From: Pagrus major
Lineage: Eukaryota > Chordata > Actinopteri > Spariformes > Sparidae
NCBI RefSeq assembly: GCF_040436345.1
Contig: NC_133225.1
Location: forward strand, 27,012,040 to 27,076,039
DNA: 64,000 nucleotides
Direction of reading: 5' to 3'
Positions 11,957 to 24,469 of this stretch are shown piece after piece (the stretch's first letter is position 1; every line of letters starts with the position of its first letter). The translations under genes and the position numbers were made by a program. Below the pieces are notes generated by a model, which saw nothing but the letters and a program-made list of their open reading frames with translations, ran no database searches and had not been told where the DNA came from.

Positions 11957-11962
11957 TTTATT
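11957..11962 (-). terminator. ccdc17: ccdc17 poly(A) signal
   Basis: tttatt on the plus strand reads aataaa on the minus strand, 47 bp past the ccdc17 stop codon. The 3' UTR would be very short. Confidence 0.65.
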
Positions 11963-12008
11963 GTCTTTAGAGGAAAACGGTTCATATGGCTACATCCTGG
12001 TTATGTTT

Positions 12009-15000
12009 TCAACTCTGCCTGACCTCCTCTGTAGCTGGAGGGTCTTGGTGATCATTGAACAGTAAAAGGGGTGAGAGTTGATCCTCTCCAGTGGGCTGTG
12101 GATCAACTGAAACTGGCCGTGCTGCTTTTCCACTGACGGATGCAGGATATGACCCCTGAATAGAAACAACGGCACCACACTGAAGCTTGTTAATAAAAAA
12201 AGTAGCAAATACTCTAAATACCACTGCAATTATTAATCCTAAAGAATTAGATTTCTGTAATTAGGAAAATGTTCCATATCCTACCACAGCTGGATATTTA
12301 TAGTGACTGGTGCTGGCCGGGTCAGGCTTTGCCAGAGTGTGTACATCTCCATCTCGTCCATTGACCAAACGTACACACAGCTCCATGTTGCCCACCTGAA
12401 GTTTACAGAAACATTCAGGTCAGGTGTGTCATTTACTGCCTCGCTTATGCCTCCAAAAAGTTGCATCAGCCCGAAACAGAACATCTACTAGATAACTTAG
12501 GTGGATAATGAACAGCACTGTTTATGTAGAAACTGCTGTGATCAGGTGTTTCTCTTGAGGTCTGTGTACCTGGGGCACTGAGTTGAGCTGAGCAAGGCTC
12601 AATGAGGGTCTAATCGGCAGACAGCGCACCGGCACCCTCCAGTGGCCACTATGGAGCTGTTATTGGAGACCAGATGTTAAAATGTTATGACATTCACTTT
12701 AAAGTGTCATACCAAAAATAGCAGATGGTGATTTAGATTTTCATGATAATCTGTGATAGTTAAATGCTAAATTCTGCCAAATGGTGCAATCAGTTTACTC
12801 ATGAACTCAGCAGGAAATTAAATTAAAATTAATAAAAGTTCATGAATCTCATCGTTTTGGTCTATAGCCTCAAAACCCCTGTTTTTTGTTTAATAAACAT
12901 CAACAACATGATATTAACTGAGCTGAGGCCTGACTCGGTGTAATCTCTCTGTGAACAGATGAGAACACCTGGAACACTGGTGCATTACAACAGGAACACT
13001 AATCCCAAGTAGTATATTTCATTTCAGTGGCGCGCAACATGTAACTATGTACACTGTTGTGGGTGCTGTATCGTAGACAACTGGACTTGTTTCAGTTTCT
13101 TGAAGACGTTCCAGTTCGACATAGATCTATGTCAAACTGAAAAGACCGTCTTTGAACAGAGGAGGTGGCCTACAACATTACTTATCACCCACCTACAATG
13201 CAGTACTGAGTTCCCTCCCCAGACAGCTTAACAACCATTCACACCTGGGCTCACCTAGCCTTAGCAACCCACATGAAGGCCAGAATGACCAACGACCCAC
13301 AAGTGGCCCTAATGACTCTGAAACTCAGAGCTAACAGTGTCCTTAACGACTCTGTAAGGACACTCCCACACATAGTTTAAAAGCCTGCAACTCCCCTCCA
13401 GTTAGTTAGAACTGAAGAAGCCTCTTGGATGAGAGGTGAAACGTCTTCAACAAACTGAAACAAGTCCAGTTGCTTACAATGCAGCGCCTAGATTTACCAT
13501 GACCTGGATGACTGAGAACCTTCATCAATCTGTACACTGTTGTAGGTACTTGCTGTTTTTGAGTGAGGTTGAATTACAGTAGGCTACATGTACAGTAGTC
13601 ATTTTATCATGAGAGAAAGAACGTTACTTGCTAGATTTGAAGGGCTAATGTCAGTGTTAGCTTCTCCTACAGGCTGTCATCAGTAATAGCTTCTCCAACA
13701 GGCTTGTTGTTTGTGCATGACACAATAATGCAAAATCAATCGATCAATAAATCCATTTTTACCTGGTTATACTGATCAAAGAGTTCCATTTGTGCCCAGC
13801 CGCAGGATGCCAGTTTAAAGACTTCCTGAGCGTGAACATCCAGATCTCCTGCTGCCTGCACCTCCACCACTAGAGAGAAGGAGGGTGACGGCTGGATCCT
13901 ACAGGAGGAAATGTTCAGATATATGTACATTTGAGGGTGAGCTCAGGCCACACGCCATCCATGATGTTAAGTGTTTCTCTTCCTAAATGAAAGTGGATTT
14001 TGGGTCATTTCCTTTTCCCTGTTATTTACCGAAGCCTAGTTTTGAAGCCCTGTCCACAGAAAAATTAAGTCACTCCACAGTTGTATATGATAATAAATGC
14101 AGCTCTCTCTCCTACCTGGGTACAGATTGTTTAAATGACAGGAGGGCACAGTTTGTAGGGCTGAGGCTGTGCGTGTGAGGCCGGCACTGGACAGGGGGCA
14201 GTGCAGTCGGTGGTCCCACCTCCTGACCTTCTGAGTAGAGAGCTGCCACCAGGCGCAGAGCCCTCTGGGAGACAGCAGCCCCCAGCACCAGGTCATAGAA
14301 AACCACAAAACCAGCGCTGAAACAGCAGAGGATGTTACTCAGTTTAAATTCAAGAGAGACAGTGATATACAATGGATGGTTTGTAGACTTAAACTGACGT
14401 GGGGTCGTAGGGGGCCGGACCCAAAGAGTCCAGAGAGTCCAACATGAACCTTCCCGGTGGAGAGGAGAAGGATCTGGCCTGAAGCTGAGGAGGAACACTA
14501 TCTGAATTAATGTCACAGACAAACACTGTGGATGATCTAAGACTCATTAACTGACACGATTTGTCTGCCATGTTGTTTCACAGAATTGTGTAATTGTGTT
14601 TGACTCTGACTGTAAATGATGTACCAGTGAAAGAGGTGCATAAATGTGAGTGTTGGTTTGGAGTGGGGGTGGATGAGGAGGAGGTGGAGGAGGAGGCTGT
14701 CTCCTGGGCCTGGGAGCTTCTTTGCTTCTCTCCATCTCTGCCTGTAAACTGTGAATCTGCAGGTGGTTCTCCCTCTGAATCACTGCTGAGAGAGGACACA
14801 CAAAGACAAGATGTCCTCTGTGTGTGACTACTATTGATCTACAGTATTAATGATAATGTTCAGGTTCAGGGACTTTCACACATTTAATCAACCTAAAAAT
14901 AACTTCACTTTAATGGCAGCATGACTAGATTTGGTGGACTTTAGTTTTCACACGGCGTAACAGAAAAAGCTCACTACACAATGTCAGCAGTACACTTGTA

Positions 15001-18000
15001 GCTTGTGACAATATTGCTCAGCAGTGAATTCAACTCATAAAACTGCATGTATCACAATGCCAGGGGCGAGGATTATCACTGAAGAGGCAGAACTCAGAAA
15101 AACCAAACTGTTAAAGATTATGCAATGTAGTGAGTTTACTATCAATGTACCTGTACCTAAAACAGACCTATTCAACTGGTGACTTGTGCACCGTTTTGGC
15201 CCTTTGACAGCTTCATTCGGCTCCTTGGTCATTTTGTTAGCAGGCTAATTAGCCAGTTCATTAATATGTCTGTTTCTGAGCACAAAAATACTCTTATTTC
15301 ATTTAAAGGTTTTAACCCCGGCAGTTAAAGTAGAGAGAATTTACGAGAATCAAACTGACAACCTACTTCTACAAATAAAAGATGCATTACTTTTCTCGTG
15401 TACAGTAATTTTGCGTATACAGTATATAATGTTTCTTTTTTGTCTTTTATTTGTGAGAACTCTCCAACCTTCATTGTTATGCTGTCGCCTCCTGGCGAGC
15501 TGCATCCTGAGGATCTCCTCCTCCAGTCTCTGGTTCTCCTGCTCCACTGCCAGCAGCTCCCAGCTCGGACCTCGCCGAGGAGGCTTCACCTCTGGACACG
15601 TGGACGACAATAATGTAGCTCAGTTTAGAATGATGTACTGAATGTGCAGAGGCGGTCGTACGAGCACGATTTGTGACATCGCAAATATTATGGAAGCCCA
15701 TACTGGTCCAATATTCTGCATATACACGTGTGATCGTGGCTGTAGCTGTCAGGACACTGAGGTCACGTCCTGTGTAATTACTGGGGGGAGTTGGGACCTG
15801 GACGCAGTTTGCATTCTACATTGATGGATAGTTTACAGGCTGATTTCAGTATTATTATTATTATTTTTTGACACAATACCTTGAAACTGACTCATTTAAT
15901 GAATTAACAAATAAAGGAATGATCGGTGTTTATTTATGGGTTGAGAAAATTCTCATATGTCTGAATAATCCATTGAAAAATTTCAATTTCAAGGATTTTA
16001 ACAAGAGAATAGAAGTTTAAAACATATCAGAAACACATTATTAGTCAGTACAGTGTTTTAAAACATGTCTGGAGGGGATCTTTAATTAAGTGTAGGACTA
16101 GAATCTGATAACCATGGAGTTAGTCGAGGAAACCAGTTTTTTAGAGAGGAAAAATTAAACCGAGTAAGTTTAATAAAGGCTCCACTGAGCGCAGCTGTGT
16201 TGAGTTATACAGTAAGAAGCACCACATATTTTCTGTTCAGCATCACTCTGAGTCTTACTCTTGCCGGCTGCCTCTGGTCGGGTCTTCTCCAGACTCTGGG
16301 CTTCTGCCTGCAGGTCGATCATGCGTGCCACAATGGCTGGATCTGACCCACCTGACTGCATGTATGCCTGCCGCAGGGCTCTGCAACAAAGAGACCTGAT
16401 TGACACTCATATAACCAGGCAGCTCATTAGACCTAATTCATATTCACATATAAACAACCTGATTTTCTCATAAAAGTCTCTTGAAGGATGTAGGTAAGTA
16501 CTTTATCTGGGTAGAGAGAGCTCCGTCTGAACAAGAAATGAGCTCGTAGCTGTCACGATGCATCTTTTCATTCTTGCGTGGATCGGGCTGATCAGCAGGT
16601 ACAGAGACCTCCCGCACACTAACAAGACAAAGAAAACACAGTAGATCATCTAAATTAAATCATTCTGGCATCTATGGAAAGTTTCCCAGCTATGATTTAC
16701 CCTACAAAAGGAAATTCAATTTATTTCACCACAAATGTTACAATGAGGAAACTACCCAGGCATGATGGAATACATAATTGACACTCTGAGTCATCCAGCA
16801 GCTAGGGGGGGAAAAATGTATTTCACTAAATATTCATCTCTGGGGCAGAGCACCACAGAAGCACTCATTTCTTTTTGTAGGCCTGTGTGTCTGTGCCGAC
16901 ACCATTTACCCGGACATATACACATTAAAAAAACTCTGTTGATGCCATGCCTGCTCTGGCACGTACGCCACGTCTTATGGAGAAAAAGTTTTCTTGATTT
17001 CCTTCTGATGTCGGCTGTTCTGCTTCAACTATCAGTGAGTTACAGTGAGTCTCCGGATGGACAAATAGCTTCACTTATAGCTAAAGAAACCGCTAACTGC
17101 TGCTAACTGTAGCCGCCATTTGCTTGTGTTGGAGCTCTTTGTTCGTTGTTAGTTTTTAGTCATTATTTTTGCTAATGATAACTTTTGTTTCTTTTTTGAT
17201 TTTTCTAGATGTTTGCTTTATTTAGATTAGAGTTTGATAGCATTTTCTTTTGCCAGTTATTTGTTTAGTTTTAATTATTTCCTTGTTTAGCATGTTTAGT
17301 TTTGTCTGCTTAGTATTTTATTTTGTCTTGCTTGGGGATTTGGGTAACACTGTGGGCCGTCTAGGTTATATAGGAATAAGGATAGTTGTAGGACCATGAT
17401 GCACCTGGGTGGGCCTATGGTTTTTAACCAGAGCAGGATTCCTCCTTCTTTTGCTTTTTGGAAAAATAAACCATGACAACCAGAGGAACCTTGAATGGAC
17501 ATTGAATTTCTTTCACCTGCCTACACTACAAGCCTGTGGTGCAGCAGTGGCTCTTTGATTTGCATTTTTAAGTTTGATTTAAAATTAGATTTAGATTTTG
17601 ACAAATGGCCACTACAGCTAATAAACTCAGTTAGCCGTGTAGCTAGTTGGCTTGAGCTCGGAGCCCCAGGCGTCGGTGTTTACACAGCCAGCACAGGTGT
17701 TTTTGGACTGCTGGCAGGAGGAGGTATTCAGGCCCAGAGCAGGGAATGCTGGTGGGGAGCTGTGCTGGAATGGCTGACACAACCAGAGCGGGGCAACATG
17801 GCAGTAGAAATCCATTGATCTCACCTGTAACTGGCTTACTTTGACTCAACTTTGTATGGTAGTGAATGGAGAAAGGCAAATAATATTTTGATCCCTCTTG
17901 AATTGTGCCATGAACTACACATATGATGTTTTTCAATTTAAAAGACAATTTTTCAATTCAAGAAAGTGGCAGTTTGTCGTAATGAAAGTAAAGTATCATC

Positions 18001-20107
18001 TAGTTCTGGCCGCCAACTCGGCACAAGAAATAGAACTACAAAAGATGAAAATCACAATAAATCTGCTCATACTGACAACTGTAGTTCTGTGAAAGGAGTG
18101 TCGGTCAGTTCTGTGAGCTGCTAATCTACAGGAGCAGCTCTACAATGTTTAAGTTACAGGTTTTGGTGAGCGTTCAACGAGACAAGTAGTGGTTGTGTAG
18201 TCTTTATAATTACGTATTTTGACAGTTTTATATTTCATTAGTTTTATGACAAACTGAGACTTAAAACTGAGACCAAAATTATCTTTTAAACTTGACAAAC
18301 ATTTTGTGCAATTCATAGCACAATTCAGAGGGGCTCAAAATGTTTTTGTCTCTCTCCGTTCACTACCATACAGAGTTTTTCCGAAATAAGTTCCCATGAG
18401 GGCAACTGGAACGGGCATGATTTCAGCTCTCTTTATGTAGCCATGGCGGCACTCTTCGTAACGTTTGGTAACCTTTTTTTGCAGCAGCGCCATCCTGTTG
18501 AGTCAGCTTGTTACTGCGGCAATAAATGTCCTTTCACAAGTTATTCTGATGAACCGAGCAGCATTACCAAAATAGCTCCTAACAGAAACTTTAGGCCTGA
18601 CATGAAGAGTGGAAGAAGAGAAAGTTGGAGAAAAAAGGACCCAGGATAAAGGTAACGTTATGTGATGATTAGCTGAATTTTCTTAAAGTTGCGTTTTTGA
18701 AGGATTAAACAAAAAATAGCCACAGTTAATTCTAACCTGACAGGCAGGCTAGGAATAATAAATGCGTGATAACATTTAGATGCTGATTCTGAAGAGTTTT
18801 TCATTAGAACAGGTTTGGTTTTTTCACTGCTAGCAAGCTTACCTGAGTAGCATTGTTAGCATCACATACAGTAACCTCCTTGATCGTGAAGTTAGCTTTG
18901 CTTGTGAAGGCAGCTGAATAGCTAACGTTACCTCACATAGTTTGAAACATTCAAGTTTTGTTTGAATTAAACTTAACATAGCCACAATAATTTTAACAAC
19001 GCATGCTGACTAGAAAGTAATGAATGTATTATTCATTTTAGCTGAAATGTTTTTCCATTAGAAACAGCTTGAGTTATTGCCATTTGCTTGCTAGCTAACA
19101 TAACTAGGGTTGCATGCATCACTACCAATGTTTCCTTGCAACATTCAGTTTGTGTTTTGATTGATTATTTTTAATACATAATGTATTAAATGCCCATATT
19201 GCCCCACATGTTTTCAGGTTTACCATTTATTGCTTTCCAGTTATGTTTAATTGTATAATCTGTAAATTTAAATGAAATTGCATTAATTGTGTTGTTAATA
19301 ATTAGGCCTGGTAGATACATAAAAGATACATAAAACATATCTTTAAAGTGTCTTTCAGCCTATATTTGAAAACTAATAGTCATGTAATGTATAATCTTTT
19401 CAGGGGCGTTGCAGAAATATTTTGGAGCAACCTCGGCTACACCAGGACTATCTACCTCGTCAGCTGACATGACCTCTGCTGAAGGAAAACAGTAAGTGTC
19501 TGTTTGTCCATCTCCGTTAAGTGTGTGTGCATGAGTGTGTGCATTCAGTTATGAGCAGTGGTCTGTGATTTCGTGGTTTGCTGGGAGTGTTTTTGGGCCA
19601 CAAACAAAATCTTATTTAGGGCCACTTATTTCCTCGGGTTGGCCTTGCTGCTCACTATTCTCTTTGCTGGTTATGCAGGGCCGTTGCTAGCTAGTTAGCT
19701 CAGTTAGACATGCAGCTAGTGGCCTGAACTGCAAACTCGCATCATGGGGGAAATGTTGGGGCTCAGCTCAACCTGGCTCAGCAGCCTCCCACCAAAGCGT
19801 CGGAGACAGAGGCCAGTTTTTTACAGAGATTATTTACATACAGAATTTCTAGAAAAATGTATTGTTGTTATTTTCATTTTACTAAGGATGTAAACATCTG
19901 ATGAGAACATCTAAAGGCCTCACATTCGTAAACATTTACAGTACATGTACACTCTTACTGTAACACATGGAGATGTTCGGCGAGCTGTTGCAGCGTCTCG
20001 TCGTTTCTCTCCTCCTGTTCTCTGAGCTCCATCAGCAGACTCTCCAGGTGAGCTGGTTTGCTCTGCTCAGACAGGACACTCACCTGATGGGCCAGCTCTG
20101 ACACACA

Positions 20108-20168
<61 letters not shown>

Positions 20169-22318
20169 TAACACTGTCTTTGATGTCAACATTGAGTGTA
20201 CATTTTAGGGGAATTTCAGCACTGATTTTGACACAAAAGCTGAAGAGGGTATTTGGATTACAAGGTCTCAGGCGGTTTATGGCATTTGTTCCTCACCGTC
20301 TCTCTGCTGCTCCAGCTGCTGGTTGTGAGCATGTATCAGGGCCAGTTGGCGCTCATGGAGCGTTGCCATTTCCCTCATCTCCTTCAGCCTCTCACTGTGA
20401 CCCAGCTGACGCCCAGTCGCCTGAAGACCATGTTTATAAATGAATATATTCATGCGCAGCATTGGCTCCTAAACATGTTTCATCCTGGAGCAAAATAATT
20501 CATTTCTTTTGTCACTCTGAGACCCAGCGCCATAAAAATGTACTCTCGTCCTCGCTCAGAGTGACCTGTGACTAATTCTGACCTCATGTATTATTAAAAC
20601 ATTTTACAATATAGAAGAAATGTTCACACTTATAGCACCTTGACATGACTAAAGTGCTCACCAAGTGCCATGTAATGAAACGCTCAGAGGAATAAGAGGG
20701 GAAAAGAAAAGACTGTGAGAGAAAAAGGCTGACACAAGAAAGTCCACCTCATGGTCCGTGCTCCTTTTGGACCAGTCTGGCAGATTTTCTTCAGCGGACA
20801 TCCTTGACTTGTGAAACTAAAAGACAGAACATAGAAATTGTTTTATATTCAATATTGATATTTACACTTAAAATGTATCCTTGACAAGAATTGGTTTAAA
20901 ATACTTGAATGAGAGAGACACAAAATGTTGCCATGACACTTTCATCTGGATTCTTATGAACTATCTAATGAATCTTAGCTAATATAGCAATAATATATCA
21001 CAGGGAGTTAACCGTTGATAAATGCTTCTTGTTTTGTCGTTGTGTTTTAGATGTTATATTTTGGATCGATTAAGTCTTTATGGTCCAGTTTCACCTCGTC
21101 TGTGAGATCTTGCAGAGCAGCACTCGCTGTCTGACTGGTTGCTGGTGTGTCTTCTGCTCTTGCTGACTTTGGTTTGGCATCAACACTCCTCCACCTGCTC
21201 ATGTTCCTGGGATGACCTCTCAGCTGCGCACACAAAGAGACACAAAGACACATCAACTGTTTCTTTATTGCTTCTGTCTCTACAACGACAGAGACGCCCC
21301 ATAAACCAGCTCCAGTCTGAACTCAAGACACAGACGTAGACCGATAAACAGATTTTTCAGTTTTGTCATTTATATCATAGCCAGTCAGGTACTATCTGAA
21401 TAAAATTAAACACTCTGAACTGTTATATCAGTTCATTAGTAAGACAATCAATGCAAAAATCATTTTGAAATAAAAGAACTGTAGTGCAAATACTCCATGA
21501 AACTTGGATGAAGGTGTGTCTCTGCCCAGAATAGACCACATTAACAGATGCAGATCCGAATAAAGGGACAGATATCCAGGACAGTTTACGACATTTATAT
21601 TGCGATCTTGATGAAAAAAGTCAGTCATATTTAGGTCGCTGGTATCTACGAGTGAGTACAATCTGATGTGCATCCTAGATCTGGAGACTATGGTTCAGAA
21701 GTTATGGATGGTTTAACACTTGGAGTGAAACAGGGCCGTCAAGTTTGATATTTGATTAGGCTCAATTGAATTAAAGGGGACTGTTGGGCATTGGTGGAGG
21801 TATGCACTCTATTGAGTACCATTCTAGTTTTCACTGTCAATCTGATGATTATTTTCAACAAATTTAGGAAATCACTATTTCCCAGAGCCCAAGTGACATC
21901 TTCAAATTGCGTCTTTTGTCCAACCAACAGTCCAAAACCCTTAATTTATGATAATAGGTGACAAAGTGAGTGCTCACAGTTTTAGGTAAATTAGCTCCAC
22001 TTTGATCACATAAGTTCCCTCTTTAGTTTCGTTCAGAGCAGAGCTCGCTCAGCTAATCCACCTGCTTAGACTTTACTCTCCTTCACCAGATCAGTATGAC
22101 TCACTTACCTGAACGAGGTCAGGTGTTCTTGTCTGTTTAGGCTCCTCACACCCAGGTCTGTCTCTCATCAGAAGTTCAGAGCTGTGTCTTTGCACCCGAA
22201 CGTGTCCGGCCTCACTCCTGGTCCCAGTCCTGATGCAGAACAGTGCTTTGTGTTTCTCAAGCAGCCCAGTGGAGCGAAACACCATATTACAGTCACCACA
22301 GATCAGTTCCCTCTCCAT
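12009..22318 (-). CDS. ccdc17: Coiled-coil domain-containing protein 17
   Basis: The molecular role of this family is poorly defined. Minus-strand coding exons in order: 22318-22109, 21223-21095, 20807-20748, 20420-20297, 20097-19959, 16618-16502, 16380-16259, 15591-15469, 14785-14582, 14501-14399, 14316-14116, 13898-13763, 12656-12570, 12395-12285 and 12179-12009. Together they encode about 678 residues. The N-terminus carries a degenerate zinc finger (C7, C10, H23, C28). The middle is coiled coil, for example SWELLAVEQENQRLEEEI, followed by a Pro-rich run. The C-terminal half has family-typical YDPTAGFVVFYDLVLG and a C2-like region with SLSLAQLNSVPQ and ELCVRLVNGRDGDVHTLA. These fit my memory of human CCDC17, which also lies tail to tail with NASP. 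The donor of exon 9 is uncertain: the chosen gtgaaa at 14581 is the nearest site that preserves phase. A plus-strand CA microsatellite abuts the exon 5 acceptor. Confidence 0.88.
13078..13510 (+). mobile_element. Penelope-like retroelement 3' end (GIY-YIG tail remnant)
   Basis: Residues NRGGGLQHYLSPTYNAVLSS (from 13152) match the extreme C-terminus of the GIY-YIG endonuclease region of fish Penelope-like elements as I recall them. Downstream lies the typical gaagaagcctcttggatgag block (about 13414-13433). A segment at about 13082-13110 is the reverse complement of about 13443-13474 (aactggacttgtttcagttt versus its inverse), fitting the inverted terminal repeats of this class. Only the last ~60 codons remain, so the copy is dead. 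It sits in a ccdc17 intron, opposite to the gene. Confidence 0.72.
16620..18440. other. Large ccdc17 intron, left part; repeat-derived DNA
   Basis: This is part of the 3.3-kb intron between the ccdc17 exons at 16618 and 19959. On the plus strand, 17130-17500 is T-rich, then has a ctaggttatata TATA-like site and an aaaataaacc poly(A)-like signal near 17463. That pattern is common at retroelement ends, but no family could be assigned. No exon of ccdc17 was found here. Confidence 0.35.
18420..19495 (+). mobile_element. Possible hAT/ZMYM-like transposase 5' exons (remnant) inside a ccdc17 intron
   Basis: A plus-strand segment at 18602-18651 begins ATGAAGAGTGGAAGAAG and ends at a gtaacg donor. 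After a 750-bp intron, ctttt-cag precedes 19404-19492, which reads ALQKYFGATSATPG then LSTSSADMTSAEGKQ and ends at gtaagtg. LQKYF followed by a Ser/Thr-rich stretch is typical of the N-terminal exons of hAT-derived, ZMYM1-like transposase genes in fish. The catalytic part is not in the window, so this would be a 5' fragment. Assignment is by memory of the family and is uncertain. Confidence 0.35.
20101..20167. repeat. (CA)n microsatellite abutting a ccdc17 splice acceptor
   Basis: A 67-bp, nearly pure CA array (one interrupted unit near its left end). On the minus strand it is a TG array that ends three to four bases before the acceptor cag of the ccdc17 exon at 20097-19959, so it occupies the place of the polypyrimidine tract. 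Confidence 0.95.
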
Positions 22319-24140
22319 CCGGTATCAGAACTTTATCAAGCGTGAGAAGAAAAGTTTGCAGAAAACTGAAATAAAGTGGGAATTAATATTTGATTAATAG
22401 TAAGAATGACAAGTATAAATTAAATATGGATGGTTCATCTAAAGGCAGTCTGGTTTGTCCTCCTGTATGAGTTACTGGCTTTTATGTTTGTTGGTAACCA
22501 TGCCAGTGCCTTTGTTGTAGGGCTGGGGGTAAGCTCTCCTGAACAAACCAGATTATCTCTGCCTATTTTGTAAGTAACATCATGTTATACTCTTGTATGA
22601 ACGTGTCAGAAGTGCAGTTAGATTATCATGTTTTTACACCAAACTGAAGCCGCAGCTTTGAGATTAAAGCTGGTGGTCGAGAGCTGTGAGCTTCTGAAGC
22701 AAACAAAAATAGCTCTCAGTTTCTGCACTTTCTTCTCACACCACATTAAGCACTAACACTGCCCATATGTTTTCTTTTAGCCATTTCAATATTCATAACG
22801 CACCGTTTTTAAAATTCTCGGACTGCATGATGTGTTATTACCCTCGAGTGAGCACCCTGAGAGGCGGACTGCAGCTGTGCAGCCGAAGCATCGACGGTAA
22901 AGGCCCAGACCTCGGTATGTATATTCAGTCTGACAGCTCATTGCAAGATGCTGACAATAATCTGACCTTAATGTCAAATAAAGAATAAAACCTACATGAT
23001 AAAACTCTCCAGATAACAGTCATCAAACAATGTCCTGGCCTTGTCTTGACTATTTGTCAATGTTCAGACAATACCCTTTCTTTAAATGTCATCTCATTGG
23101 CTTATATATTTTTTTAGTACAGGACTCCACAAAGACAGTCGTCGGCAGGTCAGTTCCTTCGAGAGGATTGTCTCACGTCTAACGACACTTCCTAAATGTG
23201 TTAATATCTAGAGGGCAAACTTGTGTCTCCCTCAAGCCATTCACCTCACACATGTGTGACACAATCAGCTCACTGGCATTGCAACATGTATATGTGACAC
23301 TCGGATATCTGATTTCAGCAGTAAGAAAGGTAATTAACAAAACTCTTTCATCTCCAGACAAATTCAAACGTAATTCTGCTTGTATTTGGCAGAAACTCTC
23401 AAATATAGACCATGAAATATACACACAACTGTTTCACTGAATGCATCTAAAAAGTATTGTGGAGAGCTAAACAGACTAAATAAAATAATAAACTGTTGAA
23501 GGATAAGTAGGACTGGTTTCAGAAGTTTAATCATAGTATCCAAGCAGGATGGAATGACTTCACGTGCCACAATTTAAGATTAAATGAAGAGGGTTTTATC
23601 CTTTTATCTCAAATAACACAAGTATTTCCACTTTTCTCTCAATCTCCTCTTTCATTCAAAGTGTAACTAAGGAGATGTAGTTTGTATTTTGTGGCATTTT
23701 CTTCTATTAACCAACTCTCAGTCAGTGTCATATTGAACTGGTTGTCTGAAGCAACAACAGCCTCCACAATACTGAGACAGACTGCTGCTGAGAGCTGAAA
23801 TATTCAACATCCATCCACACTTCTGACAGAGAGACAGAGAGAGAGAGTTGAGGACTTGAACTCCTTTCTCTCTCCCACATCCTCTCCTCCCGCTCTGCAA
23901 CACACACTCACACTCAAACACACACATGCCAGTCTGTTGCTAAGCAACTGTAAAATAAAGCGGTCGGCTCTGAAGTCAGGGAGAGAGAGAGGGAGAGAGA
24001 GAGAGAGAGAGAGACCGAGAGGAGAGAAAGAGAGTTCACAAGTACCGCAATCCACTACTGTTTGTTTGGCTCTGTACATGATCCCAGCACAGCTCTCGGT
24101 GTACCATCTGTGGATCTGCGAGGACTTGTGACTTCTGGTT
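22319..24140. other. ccdc17 upstream region; intergenic
   Basis: This lies between the ccdc17 start codon (minus strand) and the plus-strand promoter at 24.15 kb. No exon could be supported. The ccdc17 promoter must lie just right of 22318, but no TATA or CCAAT box is obvious. A G/A-rich simple tract (gagagagaggg units) occupies about 23980-24030. Confidence 0.4.
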
Positions 24141-24149
24141 CTCCATCAG

Positions 24150-24469
24150 TCGACCAATCGGCGCTGGCTGGGGGGGCGGGCCCAGCGGTTCCCTAGGTTA
24201 CCTGTGTGATTGACGTTCAGCCTCCTGCAGCGGAGCGCGCGGCACTGTATCACTGATGCTCCTGCTTCCCCCCCGGAGACTGTGGAGAAATCTGGGAGAG
24301 AGGAGAGACGGAGAGAAAACACAGGAGCGAAGAGGAATGCTGATTATTTAAAGTGCTTCGCTCTCGTCCTCCTGCTCTCGTTACTGGAAAGATGAAAGCT
24401 GGAGCGCTGGAAGAAGCCGGCTGAAGGGAGAGGAAAGGAAGGATTCCTGAAGAAAGGGGGGATTTGTTG
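24150..24469 (+). promoter_or_regulatory. GC-rich promoter and probable non-coding first exon of an unidentified plus-strand gene
   Basis: CCAAT (24154-24158), a GC box ggggggcggg (24171-24180) and tgacgt, a CRE half site (24211-24216), sit within about 60 bp in locally CpG-rich sequence. A transcription start near 24240-24260 is likely. The transcript would end its first exon at 24469, where gtaagagat is a strong donor. The only ATG in good view (24392) opens a 10-codon frame closed at 24424, so this looks like 5' UTR with a short upstream ORF. The coding exons of the gene were not found in the remaining 39.5 kb. The neighbour cannot be named from this sequence. Confidence 0.55.

Noticed and set aside
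14112..14308. Alternative minus-strand frames overlapping the ccdc17 exon at 14116-14316
   Set aside because: Only the frame reading AGFVVFYDLVLG joins its neighbours in phase and resembles the family.
22767..22988. A possible exon just upstream of ccdc17
   Set aside because: Open frame only; no protein similarity that I recognise, and no donor with a good consensus in phase.
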